Made by a program: the position numbers and the translations under genes
In this document: positions 5,837 to 8,880 of the stretch, piece by piece
Numbering within the stretch: position 1 is the stretch's first letter
Layout: each line of letters opens with the position of its first letter
Notes under the pieces: model-generated
The model's database searches: none
The model's input: the letters and a program-made list of their open reading frames with translations, nothing else
What the model was told of the DNA's origin: nothing
Assembly (NCBI GenBank): GCA_017475875.1
Contig: JAFVET010000277.1
Span: 1 to 8,880, forward strand
Reading direction: 5' to 3'
Length of the DNA: 8,880 bases
Origin: Candidatus Methanomethylophilaceae archaeon
GTDB taxonomy: Archaea > Thermoplasmatota > Thermoplasmata > Methanomassiliicoccales > Methanomethylophilaceae

Positions 5837-8800
5837 TCATTTCCAGGAGACCTCTGCGTACATCAGCCAGAGGTCGTGGTGCATCTCCTTGTGGGATACA
5901 AGCTTGGACGGCATCGCCTCAGCGGGGACGTCGATCATCCTGATTCCGAAGTCGACCTCCGGCCTCCCGTATCCGCCGTCGGTGAGGATGCGGGAGAGGG
6001 AGCTGAGGTTGGCCCTGAACGTCACGCCCGCGTCCACCGACGGGCCGTCCACCGCTTTCGAGAGGACCTTCGGCATCGAAACGCCGGTGAGGACGGTCAG
6101 TTCCAATGAGATGTCTTCCATGAACACCGTCCCGAGGTCTATCTTGCTGTACGGGTTGTCGCACCCCATTATCATCGTCTCCAGCTTCCCGGCCAGGAAC
6201 TTCAGGCAGTCCTTGGCGAGGTCGGAGTCCACCATAAGCGCTAGGCGGAACCCCGCGGACGCGGAACCGCTCACGTCGTGTATCTCCACGTCGATGTACA
6301 CGGAGGCGTCGATGAGAGTTCCGCAGGCCCTGTTGATGATTCCGTCTAGGGTGTAGTGGACTGTATATCTGAGGATGTCCGACACGTCCTCGAGGCAGGT
6401 CACGTCGCCTACCTTGTCGAACGCCTTCTCCACCGACCCCCAGGTTATATCTTTCAAGGCTTCCGCGTCGAGGATGGAGCCGATCGGCGTCCCCTTGTTC
6501 GGCGAGTCCTCGGAGGACTCCTCGAACACCCATTGGGTGGCCCCGTCGTACTTCCGCTGCCAGGTCCGACCGTCGTTGTAGCTGTCCTGTTTTGACGGTG
6601 TCTTGTCGACCTCTTCGCCTTCGGCGTCCTTGAGAATCAGCGACTCCCCGCTGTTCGTTCCCTTTCCGGATGTGTTTATCATAACGAACGGGACGTACAC
6701 CACCGTCCTCTCCCCCGGGGCCAGGGTCCCGGACAGCACCATGACCTTGTTCTTCCTGTCCGAGGAAGCGGTCAGGGTGTATCCTTCGAGGTCGACGGTC
6801 GAGTCGTCGTTGTTCAGGATCTCTACCCAGTCCTCCCCGCGGTCGGTACCGGGCGGGTTGGATTCGAACTCGTTTATCAGCACTCCTTTCTTCGATGGCA
6901 GACCGTACCGCACCTCGAAACCGGCGTCGAGCCCCACGCTCACGCCGAGGATCGGCAGAGGGATGTTCCCCAGGACAGTACCCACTCCGGGGATGTCGGA
7001 AAGGGCCACTCCCAGGGTGTTGTACTCCTCCACCTTGGGGATCGTGATGTCTATGCTCACGTCCCCCGCCTTGCCGTCTATGGTCACCAGCCTCTTCCCC
7101 GCTTTGAGGAGGGGGTCTGCCTTCACCTTCACGGACCAGTCGCCTCCGTCGCCGTCGGAGACGGAGCCGTCCAGTGTGATGACAGGTTCAGTCCCGGTCT
7201 TCGTCTCCTTGGATTTGACCGTCACCCCTGCGGTGACGTCCAATCCCGAGACTGTACCGCTGAGTTCCGCGCGGATGAGGGTCTTGGTCTTCCCGACCCA
7301 CGAGACGGCGGAGGTGCTCAGGGTGAGGACGAAACCGTTCCAATCGAACGAGACCTCCTGTTTAGTCAAATTCAGGCGGTAGGCCATGTCGAGAATCTTC
7401 CCTTCCAGGAACCCGGCACCCTTCTCGAGTATCCATCTGTTCAGCATGTCCAGCGGGGCGTTCATGCGGTCGTAGAGCGCCTGCAGCTCCTTTGCGACGT
7501 ATTCCCCAATCTCCACGAGATAGGACGAGGCGGCGGACACGACCTCCCAGATCATCTTGATGATCGTTTCCAGAGGTTCGAGCAGCGGTCCGAGAACGTC
7601 CGGCAGGAGGTCTGCGATGTCCTCAGCGAGGGTCTCGCTTGCCCTGTAATCGACACCTTCCAGCGCCCATCCGCTGTTGACCGCGATGTCCATCGAAACC
7701 GAAACAGGGACGGAACCGGAGCAGACGGCCGTCGGCACGGACAGGACTTCCGACAGGGAGCTGAACGTGCGGACCGTGTAGACGAGACGGTCCTGGAGAT
7801 CCACGTGCAGGACCGTGGTGTATGCCGCGACGGGGTTCTCCCCGAAGCCGACGGTGTGGACGCATCTCGACGCGTCCCTGACGATCGAGACCGAGGACCC
7901 TTTGGATGTTATGGACGCCTCGAGCTTCTCACGCACAGGGGAGCCGTCGGCATCGACCATCGTGAAGCGGTCGTCCTCCGGCAGGTCGATGCCTTCGGAA
8001 AGGGGGTTCAAATCCTGCAGGCGCAGCATCTCCCCGCATATCGAGGAAACCCTGTCACCGGCTAGCTGGGACATTCCCGAAGCGGACAAGCCGAAGGCAC
8101 AGATTCCTGACATCGCCTTCATCAGAACCCCGTCGCCGCGGGGAACGGATTTCATCGCCACCAGGCTTTCGAGGTCGGCGAGGACGTCGTTGCGGTAGGA
8201 GCGTACGGCGTCTTCAACAGTATCCTCGTCCAATACGACCGATCCGTCGGGTAACGCGGACGCGACCGCGTCCGCGATCCTCTGCCGCAGCTCGTCCTCG
8301 AGGACCATTTCGGTCCAGTGTTCCATGGCGGTATCGTACACGTCACCGTAGAACGGGTCGTGGAACTCGGTGGTTTCCAGTGCTTTCAGGAGATGGGAAG
8401 GGAGGATGTCGCCCATGCGTCTGTTCATCGCCGATACGGCCTTCTCCAGAACCTTGTCCATTACGTCCCCGTTCCAGGGGTCGATCTCCAGCCCTATCCT
8501 CTCCCCGCCGCTGTGCGCCAAGGTGTACGCCGCTCCGACGAGGACGTCGCGTATCAGCTCGCGGATGTATCTGTCGCTGGAGATGTGGGAAGGTACGTAC
8601 CTCTCGACCCAGCGCTGGGAGTAGAGGTCCGACGTCGGCCTTTCTACAGTTATTATCTGCCCTCCGACCTCCAGTATCACGTTGCCCGACCCTGGGTAGC
8701 GGTATACGCTCTCCCTGACGCTGAGGGAATCCATCGTGCTCCTGATGAACGGTTCGGCGCTCAGCGGGTCCTCCCCTCTCAGGAATGACGTCAGCGCGTG

Positions 8801-8880
8801 TATTATGAAGCGGGAGGCGTCGGTCCTCGCCTCCATCGGGGACAGGAAGAAGTCCCCTCCGAGGTAGTCGTACCATCTGA
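5837..8880 (-). CDS. Large uncharacterised protein with embedded lamin-tail domain, 5'-partial, probably surface-associated
   Basis: I do not recognise this protein as a whole. The frame is open to the right edge: upstream of the ATG at 8836 the codons read RWYDYLGGDFFLSP with no stop, so the real start is beyond 8880 and at least 1014 residues are coded. Numbering below is from that ATG. Residues 1-420 are mixed helix and strand. About 420-475 is helical (IIKMIWEVVSAASSYLVEIG), and 495-645 is strand-rich with many Thr/Ser/Val/Gly. A lamin-tail domain (LTD) spans about 650-782: INEFESNPPG, DWVEILNNDDSTVDLEGYTL, then DGRTWQRKYDG and SPNKGT near its end. A final domain of about 200 residues ends MYAEVSWK-TGA. 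Prokaryotic LTDs are typically found on secreted or surface proteins, so an extracellular location is plausible. The N-terminus that would show a signal peptide or membrane anchor is missing. It may belong to a large archaeal cell-surface or pilin-cluster family. Confidence 0.75.
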   Translation of the reverse strand, partial: RWYDYLGGDFFLSPMEARTDASRFIIHALTSFLRGEDPLSAEPFIRSTMDSLSVRESVYRYPGSGNVILEVGGQIITVERPTSDLYSQRWVERYVPSHISSDRYIRELIRDVLVGAAYTLAHSGGERIGLEIDPWNGDVMDKVLEKAVSAMNRRMGDILPSHLLKALETTEFHDPFYGDVYDTAMEHWTEMVLEDELRQRIADAVASALPDGSVVLDEDTVEDAVRSYRNDVLADLESLVAMKSVPRGDGVLMKAMSGICAFGLSASGMSQLAGDRVSSICGEMLRLQDLNPLSEGIDLPEDDRFTMVDADGSPVREKLEASITSKGSSVSIVRDASRCVHTVGFGENPVAAYTTVLHVDLQDRLVYTVRTFSSLSEVLSVPTAVCSGSVPVSVSMDIAVNSGWALEGVDYRASETLAEDIADLLPDVLGPLLEPLETIIKMIWEVVSAASSYLVEIGEYVAKELQALYDRMNAPLDMLNRWILEKGAGFLEGKILDMAYRLNLTKQEVSFDWNGFVLTLSTSAVSWVGKTKTLIRAELSGTVSGLDVTAGVTVKSKETKTGTEPVITLDGSVSDGDGGDWSVKVKADPLLKAGKRLVTIDGKAGDVSIDITIPKVEEYNTLGVALSDIPGVGTVLGNIPLPILGVSVGLDAGFEVRYGLPSKKGVLINEFESNPPGTDRGEDWVEILNNDDSTVDLEGYTLTASSDRKNKVMVLSGTLAPGERTVVYVPFVMINTSGKGTNSGESLILKDAEGEEVDKTPSKQDSYNDGRTWQRKYDGATQWVFEESSEDSPNKGTPIGSILDAEALKDITWGSVEKAFDKVGDVTCLEDVSDILRYTVHYTLDGIINRACGTLIDASVYIDVEIHDVSGSASAGFRLALMVDSDLAKDCLKFLAGKLETMIMGCDNPYSKIDLGTVFMEDISLELTVLTGVSMPKVLSKAVDGPSVDAGVTFRANLSSLSRILTDGGYGRPEVDFGIRMIDVPAEAMPSKLVSHKEMHHDLWLMYAEVSWK
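6489..6890 (-). other. Lamin-tail domain (LTD) within the large protein
   Basis: The segment has the pattern of the LTD beta-sandwich (PF00932 type). It opens with a strand, VLINEFESNPPG, followed by EDWVEILNNDDSTVDLEGYTLT, a middle block LAPGERTVVYVPF, then GESLILKDAEGEEVDKT. The closing block is DGRTWQRKYDG...WVFEESSEDSPNKGT, equivalent to the usual aromatic-rich W-x-SPGxxN ending. It is flanked on both sides by unrelated sequence of the same protein, so it is an internal domain. The family call rests on motif recognition only. Confidence 0.75.

Noticed and set aside
6603..7382. 259-codon plus-strand open frame inside the large protein gene
   Set aside because: Ser/Thr/Pro-rich shadow of the minus-strand gene, with no motif and no ribosome-binding context of note.
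8834..8836. ATG at 8836 as the start of the large protein
   Set aside because: The frame stays open to the window edge and the upstream codons (RWYDYLGGDFFLSP) look like protein, so the start lies outside.
1..8880. CRISPR arrays, tRNA or rRNA genes, insertion sequences
   Set aside because: I saw no regularly spaced direct repeats, no tRNA-like cloverleaf and no transposase or terminal inverted repeats. Almost all of the window is accounted for by coding sequence.

Overview
The window looks archaeal, most likely a euryarchaeon of the Thermoplasmata / Methanomassiliicoccales type. It carries the large subunit of the archaea-specific replicative polymerase PolD (DP2) and an archaeal NOG1-type GTPase. 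The sequence is GC-rich. The strongest lineage clue is an in-frame amber (TAG) codon inside DP2, in an ungapped reading frame, as expected in an archaeon that decodes TAG as pyrrolysine. No 16S, tRNA or pyl gene is present, so the lineage assignment is an inference.

Layout from left to right. (1) Bases 1-1277, plus strand: the 3' part of an AAA-ATPase-like / PD-(D/E)XK nuclease-like gene whose P-loop end lies before the window. (2) Bases 1278-1373: a short convergent intergenic region with a perfect 11-bp inverted repeat, probably a terminator for both sides. (3) Bases 1374-4763, minus strand: DP2. Under the standard code it reads as two ORFs (4763-2964 and 2945-1374). They share one frame and are separated only by TAG and six sense codons. 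(4) Bases 4760-5773, minus strand: the NOG1 GTPase, whose TGA stop overlaps the DP2 ATG (ATGA). (5) Bases 5774-5836: a 63-bp intergenic spacer with a strong hairpin and a weak TATA-like element. (6) Bases 5837-8880, minus strand: a very large protein of unknown function, open past the right edge, with a lamin-tail domain embedded in it.

NOG1 and DP2 form a translationally coupled pair (ribosome assembly GTPase followed by replicase). The large protein lies upstream on the same strand but is separated by a hairpin, so it is probably a separate transcription unit. The nuclease-like gene is convergent and looks like accessory content.

The main finding is the amber codon of DP2. It sits at codon 600, right after the conserved RMGRPEKA motif, and aligns without a gap to an ordinary sense position in other DP2 proteins as I recall them. 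Both halves are otherwise intact and keep their family motifs, including the catalytic NCDGDED motif downstream of the TAG. All four unambiguous gene ends in the window (AAA/nuclease, DP2, NOG1, large protein) use TGA. The simplest reading is that TAG is sense here, probably pyrrolysine, and that production of the replicative polymerase depends on amber decoding. A true split, a recent nonsense mutation or a sequencing error cannot be excluded from the window alone.
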